Shown here piece after piece: positions 35,923-47,220 of a stretch of DNA of 64,000 nucleotides (the first letter of the stretch is position 1; each line of letters begins with the position of its first letter). The stretch spans positions 1-64,000 of the forward strand of contig NZ_QSDR01000005.1 in assembly GCF_003464085.1 (NCBI RefSeq). Direction: 5' to 3'. A program made the translations under genes and the position numbers. The stretch comes from Clostridium sp. AM58-1XD (lineage in GTDB: Bacteria > Bacillota > Clostridia > Lachnospirales > Lachnospiraceae). Under the pieces are notes generated by a model. The model saw nothing but the letters and a program-made list of their open reading frames with translations, was not told the DNA's origin and did not search any database.

Positions 35923-38341
35923 ATGAATACAGCATTATCATGGATTAAAGCTTATGTCCCGGACCTTGATCCTTCGGCTCAGGAATATACAGATGCTATG
36001 ACGCTTTCAGGAACAAAGGTAGAGGGATTTGAATGTTTAGATAAGAATCTGGAAAAAATCGTTGTCGGTCAGATTAAGAAAATCGACCGGCATCCGGATG
36101 CAGATAAGCTGATTATCTGTCAGGTAGATATTGGTACAGAAATGATCCAGATCGTAACGGGAGCTCCAAATGTAAAAGAAGGAGACAAAGTTCCGGTTGT
36201 CCTGGACGGCGGAAAGGTAGCAGGCGGCCACGACGGCGGCCCGCTTCCGGAAGATGGGATAAAAATCAAAAAAGGAAAATTAAGAGGAATCGAGTCCTGC
36301 GGTATGATGTGTTCCATCGAAGAACTGGGCTCAGACAGAAATATGTATCCGGACGCACCGGAGAGCGGCATTTACATCCTTCCGGAGGATGCGGCAGTAG
36401 GCGCGGATGCAGTTGAAATTTTAGGCCTGCACGATGTCGTCTTCGAATATGAGATTACATCCAACCGCGTGGACTGCTACAGCGTTCTGGGGGTAGCCAG
36501 AGAGGCGGCAGCTACATTCAGAAAGGAATTCCATCCTCCTGTAATAAAGGAAACAGGCAATTCTGAGGATATTCACGACTATCTGGAAGTTTCTGTAGAG
36601 AATACGGAGCTTTGCCCGCGTTACTGCGCAAGAATGGTTAAGAATATAAAGCTGGCTCCTTCACCGGAATGGATGCAGAGAAGGCTGGCGGCCAGCGGAA
36701 TCCGTCCCATCAACAATATCGTCGATATTACAACTACGTTATGGAAGAGTACGGCCAGCCAATGCACGCTTATGATTATGATTTAATTGCGGGCAAAAAG
36801 ATCGTTGTTAAATGTGCACAAGATGGAGACACATTCCAGACGCTGGACGGCCAGATCAGAAATCTGGACAGAAATGTGCTGATGATCAACGATGGTGAGA
36901 AGGAAGTCGGCGTTGCAGGAATCATGGGCGGTGAGAATTCCAAGATTACGGATGATGTAAAGACTATGGTATTCGAGGCGGCCTGCTTTGACGGAACGAA
37001 TATCCGCCTTTCTTCAAAGAGAATCGGCCTCGTACGGATGCATCAGGAAAATTCGAAAAGGGACTGGACCCGAACAACGCAAAAGAGGCGATCGACAGGG
37101 CATGCCAGCTGATTGAGGAGCTGGGAGCAGGCGAAGTCGTAGGAGGAATTATCGATGTTTACCCTGTCAGGAGAGATAAGGTGCGCGTTCCATTTGATGC
37201 GGACAAGATCAATAAACTGCTGGGAACGGATATTCCGGAAGAAGAAATGATCCGCTATTTCGAAAAGGTTGACTTAAAATATGACGCGTCGTCTAAGGAA
37301 GTGATCGCACCTACCTTTCGCCAGGATCTTTACCGAATGGCCGATCTGGCAGAGGAAGTGGCAAGATTCTATGGTTATGACAATATTCCGACAACGCTGC
37401 CATCCGGAGAAGCAACGACAGGTAAGGTTTCCGAAAAACTCAGGGTGGAAGATATGGCAAGGGAAATCGCAGAATTCTGTGGATTTTCAGAAAGTATGAC
37501 GTATTCCTTCGAAAGCCCTAAGGCCTTTGACAAGCTGCTGATCCCTGCCGATGACAAGCTCCGTCAGACAGTGACAATCACAAATCCTCTTGGGGAAGAT
37601 TTCAGCGTGATGAGAACCCTTCCGTTAAATGGTATGCTCACCTCACTGGGAACAAACTACAACAGAAGAAATAAGGATGTGCGCCTCTATGAACTGGCCA
37701 ATATCTATCTTCCGAAGTCTCTTCCCCTGACAGAGCTTCCGGACGAGCGCATGCAATTTACGCTGGGAATGTATGGCTCGGGAGATTTCTTTACGATGAA
37801 GGGTGTGATCGAGGAGTTCTTCGATAAGATCGGTATGAAAAAGAAACCTCATTATAATCCGGACTGTGCTCATCCGTTCCTTCATCCGGGAAGAAAGGCA
37901 GATATCGTTTATGACGGAACAACGGTAGGGTATCTGGGAGAGGTTCATCCGGACGTGGCAGACAATTACAAGATCGGCGAAAAAGCATACGTGGCAGTTC
38001 TGGATATGCCAAGTGTAGGCAAATTCGTTACTTTCGACAGAAAATATATGGGACTTGCAAAATATCCTGCAGTTACCCGTGATTTGAGCATGGTTGTGCC
38101 GAAGGAAATCATGGTAGGCCAGATCGAGGATGTAATCGCTCAGAGAGGCGGAAAGATTCTGGAAGGCTATGAGCTCTTTGACATTTACGAAGGCGCTCAG
38201 ATCCTGGCAGGTCATAAATCCGTCGCATATTCGATTACATTCCGTGCAAACGATCATACGCTGGAAGATAAAGAAGTAAATGCAGTGATGGAGAAAATCC
38301 TTCACGGCCTCAGAGAATTAGGAATTGAACTGAGAGCATAA
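35923..38341 (+). CDS. pheT: Phenylalanyl-tRNA synthetase beta subunit (two frameshifts)
   Basis: PheT is the large subunit of the synthetase and carries the editing site. The N-terminal half has WIKAYVPDLD, an OB-fold tRNA-binding domain (VGQIKKIDRHPDADKLIICQVD) and B3/B4 editing domain residues. The C-terminal part ends in a ferredoxin-like anticodon-binding domain (KYPAVTRDLSMVV). Two breaks occur: near 36740 one A seems lost from AAA (then NYVMEEYGQPMHAYD), and near 37031 one C from CC (then RTDASGKFEKGLDPNNA). Repaired, it is about 806 residues, a normal length. Because the gene is essential and single in the operon, the breaks are almost surely errors. Confidence 0.93.
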
Positions 38342-38650
38342 AGTGAGGCCAGACTAGGAACAGACTTAAAACAGACTCCGTTCCGAGGCAGTGGCATGTC
38401 ACTTCATCTGTTCTTGATCTTATGGCGTGGTTTCCGCCAGGAGTGGCGGAAGCTGTTCCGGCTCTGGTGCTGCGGGCTGCATGGGGAAGAGGCAGAGAAT
38501 GGCGGTAAAACTATATTTATATGATTAAAAGCGCAGATGGGTTGCAAAGGGAAAATCATCTTTTTTGCAGCCTTTTCTGTTGTGTTTACCGGAAAAAGGA
38601 TACTGTTTACAGCAGAGAATCAGCCTGTAAAGGTAGAAAAATAAAAAGAC
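38342..38650. other. Intergenic region before the hairpin array
   Basis: I see no gene here. Short reading frames lack ribosome-binding sites. It contains a hairpin in GGTTTCCGCCAGGAGTGGCGGAAGC (TTCCGCCA and TGGCGGAA pair) near 38430-38452. It is continuous with the tandem repeat that follows, so the whole 38342-38916 gap seems occupied by repeat-type sequence and the aldolase promoter. Confidence 0.4.
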
Positions 38651-38858
38651 ATATGGTATAATGACCGCAAAGCGGACATTATACCTGCGCATGCCTGTTT
38701 CTGCGCATGCCGCAGAAAGCAGGGCGCAAAAATCAGCCGAAGGCAGCGTATCCGCGTAGCGGATATGGTATAATGACCGCAAAGCGGACATTATACCTGC
38801 GCATACCTGTTTCTGCGTATGCCGCAGAAAGCAGGGCGCAAGAATCAGCCGAAGGCAG
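38651..38858. repeat. Tandem two-unit array of hairpin-forming repeats
   Basis: A 96-base unit occurs at 38651-38746 and again at 38763-38858 (period 112). Each unit begins with GGTATAATG-A-CCGC, a three-base AAA loop and the complementary GCGG-A-CATTATACC. It then forms a second hairpin from TGCGC..CTG.TTTCTGCG with CGCAGAAAGCAGGGCGCA. The 16-base spacer (38747-38762) with its flanks is itself palindromic (TATCCGC-GTA-GCGGATA). The few differences between units fall mainly in loops or bulges. It resembles bacterial REP/BIME-type intergenic elements. Confidence 0.8.
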
Positions 38859-38916
38859 TCTGTCGGGAAGCTGGTCATTTGCCATATTGACAGGAACGAA
38901 GGAGGAGAAAGAAGAT

Positions 38917-39597
38917 ATGGAGTATCTGTTTGATACGGCCAATATTGAAGAAATCAGAAAATATGGGGTAATTTATCCTTTTACAGGGGTTACAAGCAAT
39001 CCATCAATTTTAAAAAAAGAAGGAAGGATCGATTTTTTCAGTCATTTCAGGGAAATCAGAAGTGTGATTGGAAAGGAACGTTCCCTTCATATACAGGTTA
39101 CGGCACTTGAAGCAGAAGACATAGCGAAAGAGGCAGAGGCAATTCTTCAGAATGTGGATGAACATGTGTTTATAAAAATTCCTGTTACGGAAGAGGGATT
39201 AAAAGTTATGAGATATCTGAAGAGTAAGGGGGCGGGGATAACGGCTACGGCTGTCTATACGAAGGCTCAGGGGTATCTCGCAATGGAAGCGGGAGCTGAT
39301 TACATAGCCCCGTATTTCAACAGAATGGAAAATATGGACATAGACGCTGCGGAAACTATCGGCTGTTTTGCAGAGATGATTGAACGATGGGGATATCAAA
39401 CGAAAATACTGGCCGCCAGTTTTAAAAATATGGCTCAGGTAAATGCAGCATTCTGTGCAGGAGCGCATACAGCGACGGTGCAGCCCCAGCTTCTCCATGA
39501 TGCCATGAATATGGCAGCGATTGGAAAGGCGGTAGATGATTTCAGAAAGGACTGGAAGGATATTTTCGGTGATGTGAAGATTCATGAGATGGTTTAA
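38917..39597 (+). CDS. Transaldolase / fructose-6-phosphate aldolase family protein
   Basis: This 226-residue enzyme belongs to the small transaldolase group that includes fructose-6-phosphate aldolase (FSA). Motifs are YLFDTANIEEIRKY, GVTSNPSIL, HVFIKIPVTEEGL with the Schiff-base lysine (about residue 87), ATAVYTKAQGYLAMEAGADYIAPYFNRM and KILAASFKNMAQV. The length is that of FSA rather than classical transaldolase. Actual substrate (F6P cleavage or sedoheptulose exchange) is not decided by the motifs. The start has AAGGAGGAG. Its last 14 bases overlap the next gene. Confidence 0.88.
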   Translation: MEYLFDTANIEEIRKYGVIYPFTGVTSNPSILKKEGRIDFFSHFREIRSVIGKERSLHIQVTALEAEDIAKEAEAILQNVDEHVFIKIPVTEEGLKVMRYLKSKGAGITATAVYTKAQGYLAMEAGADYIAPYFNRMENMDIDAAETIGCFAEMIERWGYQTKILAASFKNMAQVNAAFCAGAHTATVQPQLLHDAMNMAAIGKAVDDFRKDWKDIFGDVKIHEMV

Positions 39598-41107
39598 CAG
39601 AGATACGGACAGAAAAAGAAGCAAGCAGAGACGCTTGATACAGTGGTTTCTGGTAATTCTCATGGTGCTGAACACAGTATTTCCAGCATATGCGAAGCCG
39701 GAATGGCCCAGCGATACAGGGGTTCAGTCAGAGGCAGGCATCGTAATGGACATGGATTCCGGAGCAGTTCTTTTTGCGCAGAATATCCATGAGCAGAAAG
39801 CGCCGGCCAGCATTACGAAGCTGCTGACAGCTCTCGTAGTTGTAGAGCGGGCCAATCTTGATGATATGGTCACGTTTTCCAACGATGCAGTCTACAATGT
39901 GGAAGGCGGGAGCGGAAATAAATTGAATATCGAAGAAGGAGACAAGCTGACAGTCAGAGATTGTCTCTACCTTATGCTTCTTCAGTCTTCCAATCAGGCG
40001 GCCAATGCTCTGGCAGAGCATGTAGCCGGCAGCAGAGACGCCTTTGTAGAGCTGATGAATCAAAAACTGCAGGAACTGGGCTGTACGGAAAGTCATTTTG
40101 CAAATCCTTCCGGCCTGAATGATGATACACAGCTTACGACGGCTTATGATATGGCTCTGATCGGAGCGGCAGCTTTTGCAAATCCGGTTCTCCTGGAAAT
40201 TGATTCTACGAAAAAGTACAGCATTCCGGCTACGATCAACAATCCAAACGGAAGAACGTTTGAAATGGAACACAAGCTTGTGGTCACAGAGGATACTTCT
40301 AGTGAAAATTATTATCCGGCTGCTGTGGCAGGAAAGACAGGATATACGTCGATTGCAGGTCAGACACTTGTTACGTATGCCAAGCAGGACGACAGACGAC
40401 TGATTGCCGTAACGCTTAAAAGTACACAGAAGACGCATTATTCGGATACAAAAACACTTCTTGACTTCGGTTTCCGACGATTCCAGAATGTGAACATTTC
40501 AGAAAATGAAACATCCTATGTGACGGGAGAAGAAGCTCTTTCAGCAGAAGGAGAATCATTTCAGCCGTCAGAGCTTTATATTGACAAAAGTGCTGTGATC
40601 AGCCTGCCGAAAGAAGCTTCATTCTCCGATGCGGAAAAAACTCTGGTCACAGAACTTCCGGATAATCATCCGGAACAGGCAGTAGCCAGAATCGATTACA
40701 CATACAATGAGAGGAAAATCGGAAGCGCATGGATTTATACGACCCGTGAAATGAGCGCCGAAGCGGCGAATCAGGGCGATGGTGACGGGCAGGAGTCAAA
40801 AGGACAGGATGATGGTCAGACTCCGTCGGCAGAGGGCGAAGACGGAAAGAATCCAAATACAGCGAACCGTCCGGCAGTTCCGATGAGCGTGATGATTATT
40901 GGCGGAATCGTAGTTTTATGCGCCGTACTTGCAGCAGGAGGCTTCTTCTGGTACAGAAAGAAACAGGAACAAGAACGGGAACGACAGAGAATTCGCAGAG
41001 AAAAGAGAAGAAGGCGTCTGGAAGAAATGGGCTGCTCTCAGGAAGAATTTGAACGTATGATGAATGAACGCAAGAGCCAAAAGAGCGGAAATCCTTCTGA
41101 CGAATAG
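39584..41107 (+). CDS. D-alanyl-D-alanine carboxypeptidase (DacF/PBP5 type)
   Basis: A low-molecular-weight penicillin-binding protein of 507 residues that trims D-Ala from peptidoglycan stem peptides. It has a signal peptide ending near PAYAKPEWP, the SxxK motif ASITK (Ser about 76, Lys about 79), SxN in LLQSSNQAAN and KTG in AGKTGYTSIAG, followed by a PBP5-like C-terminal domain. A membrane helix (VMIIGGIVVLCAVLAAGGFFW) and a very basic tail (QERERQRIRREKRRRRLEE) then place the C-terminus in the cytoplasm, which is unusual for a carboxypeptidase usually anchored by an amphipathic helix. The ribosome-binding site is weak and the start overlaps the aldolase gene. Confidence 0.87.
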   Translation: MRWFNRDTDRKRSKQRRLIQWFLVILMVLNTVFPAYAKPEWPSDTGVQSEAGIVMDMDSGAVLFAQNIHEQKAPASITKLLTALVVVERANLDDMVTFSNDAVYNVEGGSGNKLNIEEGDKLTVRDCLYLMLLQSSNQAANALAEHVAGSRDAFVELMNQKLQELGCTESHFANPSGLNDDTQLTTAYDMALIGAAAFANPVLLEIDSTKKYSIPATINNPNGRTFEMEHKLVVTEDTSSENYYPAAVAGKTGYTSIAGQTLVTYAKQDDRRLIAVTLKSTQKTHYSDTKTLLDFGFRRFQNVNISENETSYVTGEEALSAEGESFQPSELYIDKSAVISLPKEASFSDAEKTLVTELPDNHPEQAVARIDYTYNERKIGSAWIYTTREMSAEAANQGDGDGQESKGQDDGQTPSAEGEDGKNPNTANRPAVPMSVMIIGGIVVLCAVLAAGGFFWYRKKQEQERERQRIRREKRRRRLEEMGCSQEEFERMMNERKSQKSGNPSDE

Positions 41108-41147
41108 AAATCAGGAAAATGGCTATCCTTATATTCATAGAATGTAA

Positions 41148-42467
<1,320 letters not shown>

Positions 42468-42477
42468 AAAAAGATGG

Positions 42478-42506
42478 TTGATATTCCTCAAAAAGTATGG
42501 TATGAT
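42478..42506 (+). promoter_or_regulatory. Promoter of secG
   Basis: TTGATA at 42478-42483, a 17-base spacer and TATGAT at 42501-42506, directly after the enolase stop and about 30 bases before the secG start. Confidence 0.7.
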
Positions 42507-42537
42507 TACGGTGTTTGACTATAGGAGGTGTACTATT

Positions 42538-42765
42538 ATGCTGAAAATGCTTTTAACAGTTATATTCGTTATACTGGCAGTTGTGTTGACCGTAATCGTC
42601 CTGATGCAGGAGGGCAAGTCTGCAGGACTTGGATCTGTAGCAGGTATGGCAGATACTTATTGGGGAAAGAATAAAGGACGTTCCATGGAAGGGGCGCTTG
42701 AAAAATTTACAAAGTTTGCAGCCGGGCTGTTCCTGCTGCTGGCAGTTGTTCTCAATGTACTGTAA
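42538..42765 (+). CDS. secG: Preprotein translocase subunit SecG
   Basis: This 75-residue protein has the SecG layout: an N-terminal membrane helix (MLLTVIFVILAVVLTVIVLMQ), the conserved cytoplasmic LMQEGKSAGLGSVAG loop and a second helix (AAGLFLLLAVVLNVL). SecG assists the SecYEG channel. ATAGGAGGTG precedes the ATG at 42538. In Firmicutes secG commonly lies directly before rnr, smpB and ssrA, as here. Confidence 0.93.
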   Translation: MLKMLLTVIFVILAVVLTVIVLMQEGKSAGLGSVAGMADTYWGKNKGRSMEGALEKFTKFAAGLFLLLAVVLNVL

Positions 42766-42773
42766 GACGATAA

Positions 42774-42803
42774 ACACTCTTGGCGACAAGGGTGTTTTGT
42801 TTG
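42774..42803 (+). terminator. Rho-independent terminator after secG
   Basis: ACACTCTTG (42774-42782) pairs with CAAGGGTGT (42787-42795) around a GCGA tetraloop, followed by a T-rich TTTGTTTG. It separates secG from rnr. The remaining 150 bases before rnr hold no recognisable gene. Confidence 0.8.
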
Positions 42804-42960
42804 TTATGAGCACCTTGTAGCCGCTACTGACTGCTTATGTGTGACGCAGGCAAAGAACGCTGCGCTTTTTAGACCGGTGCTTTGTATTTTTAGCAGGAAA
42901 GAGCAGGAAAGATAAACCCGCCGGAAGATAAGGCGTTCTGCGGGACTGAGAAAGGATTTT

Positions 42961-45107
42961 ATGGAAGAACAAGTATTAGAACAGAGAAAAAAGATGATGG
43001 AAGAACTGCTCCGGGATCCGTCTTACGTACCGATGAAGCTGAAGGAGCTGGCCCTTCTTTTGAATATTCCAAAGGACCAGAGAAAAGATCTGAAGGATGT
43101 CATGGATGCACTCGTATCAGAGGGAAAAGCCGGGATTTCCAAGAAAGGAAAATATGGAAAGCCGGAAACATTCGCATTAACCGGTATTTTCTGCGGCCAT
43201 CCAAAGGGTTTCGGATTCGTAACGATAGAAGGAATGGAGAAGGATATCTTTATCCCGGCTGATAAGACGGAAAGTGCCCTCCACGGTGACAAAGTCAGAT
43301 CATCATCGAAGAAGAGGAAAACGGACGCCGGGCAGAAGGAGTTGTCATCCGTGTCCTGGAGCGTGCGAATAAGGAAATCGTCGGACTGTATCAGAAGAGC
43401 AAAAATTTCGGTTTTGTAATACCGGACAATTTAAAAATATGCAGAGACATTTTCGTTGCTCAGGGAAAGGACCTGGGGGCTGTCAGCGGTCACAAGGTTA
43501 TGGTGAAGGTGACTGATTACGGCGATGCAAAGAAGAAGCCGGAAGGTGTGATTACAGAGATTATCGGCCATATTAATGATCCTGGAACAGATATCATGTC
43601 GCTTGTCAGAGCTTATGGCCTGCCGGAGGAATTTCCGCCGGATGTGATGCGTCAGCTGGAAACGATACCGGATCATGTGGATGAGAAGGACAAGGCGGGA
43701 AGGCTGGACCTGAGAGCACTTCAGACCGTGACGATTGACGGAGAAGATGCGAAGGATTTGGACGATGCCGTGACCGTTTCCAAGGAAGAAAAGGGTGATG
43801 GAGAGAGTGTTTATCACCTGGGCGTCCATATTGCAGACGTGAGCAGCTATGTAACAGAAGGAAGTCCGCTTGACAGGGAAGCACTGAAAAGAGGAACGAG
43901 CGTTTATTTGGTAGACCGGGTGATCCCCATGCTTCCCCACAAACTGTCAAATGGTATCTGCTCTCTGAATGCCGGTGAGGACAGGCTTGCCATGAGCTGC
44001 CTGATGGACATTGATTCCAAAGGCAGAATTATCGGTCACAGAATTGCTGAATCAGTCATCCATGTGGACAGGAGAATGACTTACACGGCTGTCAATGCAG
44101 TGATTACTGACAGAGATGCAGCCGCTATGGATGAATACAGGGAGTTTGTCCAGATGTTCGATTTGATGAAAGAGCTGGCGGATATTCTGAGAGAACAAAG
44201 AAGAAAGCGCGGCGCTGTCGATTTTGATTTCCCTGAGAGCAAAATTATCCTGGATGAAAAGGGAAAACCTGTGGATATCAAGCCATATGACCGCAATGCC
44301 GCTACGAAGCTGATTGAGGACTTCATGCTGGCTGCAAATGAGACGATAGCGGAGGATTTCTTCTGGCAGGAAATTCCGTTTCTATATAGAAGCCATGAAA
44401 CCCCTGATCCTGAGAAGATGAAACGCCTGGCTCTGTTCATCAACAATTTCGGATATACCATTAAGCTCCATCAGGGAGAAATACATCCGAAGGAACTGCA
44501 GGGGCTTCTTACGAAGATTGAGGGAACACAGGAGGAGGCGCTTTTGAGCAGGCTGACCCTGCGTTCCATGCGGCAGGCTAAATATACGACGGAAAACAGC
44601 GGCCATTTCGGCCTGGCCACAAAATACTACACTCACTTCACATCGCCGATCCGCCGATATCCGGATCTGCAGATTCACCGGATTATAAAGGAGAATCTGA
44701 GAGGCGGGCTGTCTGATAAGAGAAGCGGTCATTACAGCAGGATTCTTCCTGACGTTGCCGTACAGACTTCTGCGCTGGAAAGAAGAGCAGATGAGGCTGA
44801 ACGCGAGACAGAGAAGATGAAGAAGTGCGAATATATGGAAGACAGGATCGGAGAAGAATTCGACGGCGTAATTTCCGGCGTAACGAACTGGGGATTTTAT
44901 GTGGAGCTCCCGAACACAGTGGAAGGACTTGTCCATATCAATGAGCTCCGCGATGATTATTATATTTTTGATGAAGAACACCTGGAGCTTCGCGGCGAGA
45001 TGACGAACCGGTCGTATAAGCTTGGTCAGAAGATCAGGGTTCAGGTTGTCGGAACGGATAAGTTTGCGAGAACCATCGACTTTGTTCCGGTGAGAGGATT
45101 TGCGTAA
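42961..45107 (+). CDS. rnr: Ribonuclease R (frameshift)
   Basis: RNase R is a 3'-5' exoribonuclease that degrades structured RNA and works with tmRNA in trans-translation. The N-terminal helix-turn-helix and cold-shock domains precede the RNB catalytic domain ([24 protein letters not shown] with the magnesium-binding aspartates, [22 protein letters not shown]) and a C-terminal S1 domain ([16 protein letters not shown]). Near 43299 one A appears lost (AGATC for AGAATC), so the expected [24 protein letters not shown] is out of frame. Repaired length is about 715 residues. SmpB and ssrA follow, matching its role. Confidence 0.92.
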
Positions 45108-45142
45108 GCGCAGACATCCGGAGCAGCAGGAGGGAAGGATAT

Positions 45143-45607
45143 ATGGGAAAAGACAGTTTTAAACTTGTGGCAAACAATAAAAAAGCCTATCATGACTATT
45201 TTATCGACGAAAAGTTTGAAGCGGGAATCGAACTTTATGGAACAGAAGTAAAATCGATCCGTATGGGCAAATGCAGCATTAAGGAGTCATTTATCCGCGT
45301 TGAAAAAGGGGAAATATATATATATGGCATGCATATCAGCCCCTATGAGAAGGGAAATATTTTTAACAAGGATCCGCTCCGCGTCAGACGTCTTCTGCTC
45401 CACAAGAGAGAAATTATAAAACTGGATGGGAAAATGGCGGAGCAGGGTATGACCATAGTACCGCTGCAGGTCTATTTTAAAGGAAGCCTTGTTAAGGTTG
45501 AGATTGGACTGGCACGGGGTAAAAAATTATATGATAAGAGGCAGGACATCGCGAAGAAGGACCAGAAGAGAGAAATCGAGCGGGATTATAAAATGAAACT
45601 TCGATAA
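45143..45607 (+). CDS. smpB: SsrA-binding protein SmpB
   Basis: SmpB binds tmRNA and delivers it to stalled ribosomes. This 154-residue protein contains the family signature [33 protein letters not shown] at the N-terminus, [34 protein letters not shown] and the basic tail [22 protein letters not shown]. It starts 35 bases after rnr behind AGGGAAGGA. Its partner RNA gene ssrA begins 160 bases downstream. Confidence 0.97.
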   Translation: MGKDSFKLVANNKKAYHDYFIDEKFEAGIELYGTEVKSIRMGKCSIKESFIRVEKGEIYIYGMHISPYEKGNIFNKDPLRVRRLLLHKREIIKLDGKMAEQGMTIVPLQVYFKGSLVKVEIGLARGKKLYDKRQDIAKKDQKREIERDYKMKLR

Positions 45608-45710
45608 AGCGGGCACCGGCACATCAGATCGGATATATGCAGGTCTTGAAGGAATGCATAAATTGGAATATTGTTGGTTTTTATGCAGGTGAAAAAGTTT
45701 CCGCCGCCCG

Positions 45711-45739
45711 TTGACATTCCAGGCGGCGGATGATAGAAT
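45711..45739 (+). promoter_or_regulatory. Promoter of ssrA
   Basis: TTGACA at 45711-45716 and TAGAAT at 45734-45739 with a 17-base spacer, 27 bases before the mature tmRNA 5' end. The short leader would be removed by RNase P. Confidence 0.8.
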
Positions 45740-45765
45740 TATTAACAGCTGTAAAGCTGCAGTAA

Positions 45766-46103
45766 GGGGTAGTACTGGTTTCGACAGGGGCCATGCAGCT
45801 GGTGAAGCTATCCGCATGCAATGCGTTAAATGGCAAACTTAAATATAAACGCTAAAAACGATTTAGTACTGGCAGCCTAAGGGCAGCCTGTCAGCCTTAG
45901 AGCACCCACACTTTAAGAACCTGGCATCGACTATGTGGGAAACGACTCATGCAAAGCTTTGAGCATGTGGGCGTATTATGAAGCTACTGAACGCGTCAGG
46001 GTGTCAGCCCCCGGACGCCGGAGGGAATGACAAAAGACTGACTATGATAGTAGAAGAACAGGGAATTGGTTTTTGGACACGGGTTCAAATCCCGTCTACT
46101 CCA
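45766..46103 (+). ncRNA. ssrA: Transfer-messenger RNA (tmRNA)
   Basis: The tRNA-like ends pair: GGGGTAG at 45766-45772 with CTACTCC at 46096-46102, followed by discriminator A. GGTTTCGACAGG follows the 5' strand, and the T-arm GGGTTCAAATCCC precedes the 3' strand. The resume codon GCA at 45833 opens a tag frame ending TAA at 45878-45880, which reads ANLNINAKNDLVLAA, with the typical LAA end that marks proteins for proteolysis. The tag has 15 residues, longer than the usual 10 or so. The bases after the discriminator are CTC, so the CCA end is not encoded. SmpB and RNase R genes lie directly upstream. Confidence 0.96.
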
Positions 46104-46107
46104 CTCA

Positions 46108-46138
46108 AAGGGCTCGGTAATTACCGGGCTCTTTTTTA
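46108..46138 (+). terminator. Terminator of ssrA
   Basis: AGGGCTCGGT pairs with ACCGGGCTCT across AATT (two G-U pairs), followed by six T, directly after the tmRNA. Confidence 0.85.
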
Positions 46139-46295
46139 CTTTCTGCGCACATTCATAGGGATCATAGGGGGGAATATAGTTGTAAAATCTATATTGATAA
46201 ATTTATTCCGGACTCTTGACCGGACAATGATTGTTTGGTGATTTCCAGAAATTTCCAGCAAAAAATAGTCTCTTTATGAGTTATGATATATAATC

Positions 46296-46514
46296 ATGAA
46301 GATACTGCTGAAAGAAATTCGTAGAAAAAAAAGATTAACGATACGGGAGGTAGAACTTTTAACGGGGATTTCTCGTTCTGCCGTAAACCGTATTGAAAAT
46401 GAGATGGTAAGTCCGTCAATGGATGAAATGGAAATGCTGGCAGAAGGGCTTCATATGGGGATTGTCGACTTATTCGATTCGGATGTGAAATATGCAAATG
46501 AGGAGAACGATTGA
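46296..46514 (+). CDS. XRE-family helix-turn-helix regulator
   Basis: This 72-residue protein is little more than one HTH_3 domain: LKEIRRKKRLTIREVELLTGISRSAVNRIENEMVSPSMDEMEMLAEGLHM. Such solo domains are common near mobile or accessory regions, and the target is unknown. The ATG at 46296 lies two bases after a TATAAT (46289-46294) and has no ribosome-binding site, so either the message is leaderless or the real promoter is elsewhere. It is the first gene of the AT-rich stretch behind ssrA. Confidence 0.82.
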   Translation: MKILLKEIRRKKRLTIREVELLTGISRSAVNRIENEMVSPSMDEMEMLAEGLHMGIVDLFDSDVKYANEEND

Positions 46515-46574
46515 CATACGTTTGAACAATATGAGAGCCATAGTTTGATTTCAGCCAGTTAAGTTTCTTATGTT

Positions 46575-46961
46575 TTACACATAAATTTTATCATTTAATT
46601 TCAGTTTGGCCATTTCAATCGCATTCCTGTATATGAGGGAACTTAATTCATAATTACTGGTATGCTTGGAATATTCTTCAAATAACGCTTCTAATAGAGT
46701 TGGAATGTCTGATAATTCTTTGATCCTGGCATTCAGAGCTTTTTTAAAAGCTTCTTCTGCTTCTGTTTTATCTATAAAATACATATCAAAATCAGTCAGG
46801 TCACAGGCAATAAACTCTTTTTCTCCATTTTTTTCACAGAGAGCCCCCAAAGTATTTCGATCTTTTCTAAAGGGAACGAGGATTGACAGTTTTTTAATGC
46901 AATTAAAATCATATACACAATAAAATGTATCTCCTACATTTAATTTACGGATATCATACAT
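46575..46961 (-). CDS. Hypothetical protein
   Basis: I do not recognise this protein of about 128 residues. It opens MYDIRKLNVGDTFYCVYDFN, has a mixed middle (TLGALCEKNGEKEFIACDLTDFDMYFIDKTEAEEAF) and ends in two helices with a lysine-rich tail. No membrane segment is present. The ATG at 46961 has AAGGGAG 11 bases before it. An earlier in-frame ATG at 47012 would add 17 residues and lacks a site. Its base composition is more AT-rich than the flanking housekeeping genes. Confidence 0.6.
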   Translation of the reverse strand: MYDIRKLNVGDTFYCVYDFNCIKKLSILVPFRKDRNTLGALCEKNGEKEFIACDLTDFDMYFIDKTEAEEAFKKALNARIKELSDIPTLLEALFEEYSKHTSNYELSSLIYRNAIEMAKLKLNDKIYV

Positions 46962-47220
46962 GGTAGTTACACTCCCTTCTTCTTTTTTCAGTGTACCATA
47001 TCTTAATTGCAAAAGGTGTCCCGATATAGGGACAAAAATTCTTAAATGGTCTTAAAATCAGTTATAAAATACGTTGTATGATTCTGAAAACTGAATTTAC
47101 AAAGAATGTAGTATGGGAGTATGAAATTTCATGTGCGATTTAGAAGACGAAAACGGGTGCAGGATAATTATAGCAAAAACAGACATACTTATTCTATCAA
47201 ATAAATAGAGGGAGTTAAAA

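Noticed and set aside
35923..38341. Programmed frameshifting as the reason for the broken pheT, thrS and rnr frames
   Set aside because: No slippery heptamer or downstream structure is seen at the breaks. The same kind of one-base loss occurs in unrelated genes, and these proteins are not known to use recoding.
38651..38858. CRISPR array
   Set aside because: Only two units of 96 bases with internal symmetry and a palindromic spacer, and no cas genes. It is a REP-like hairpin repeat.
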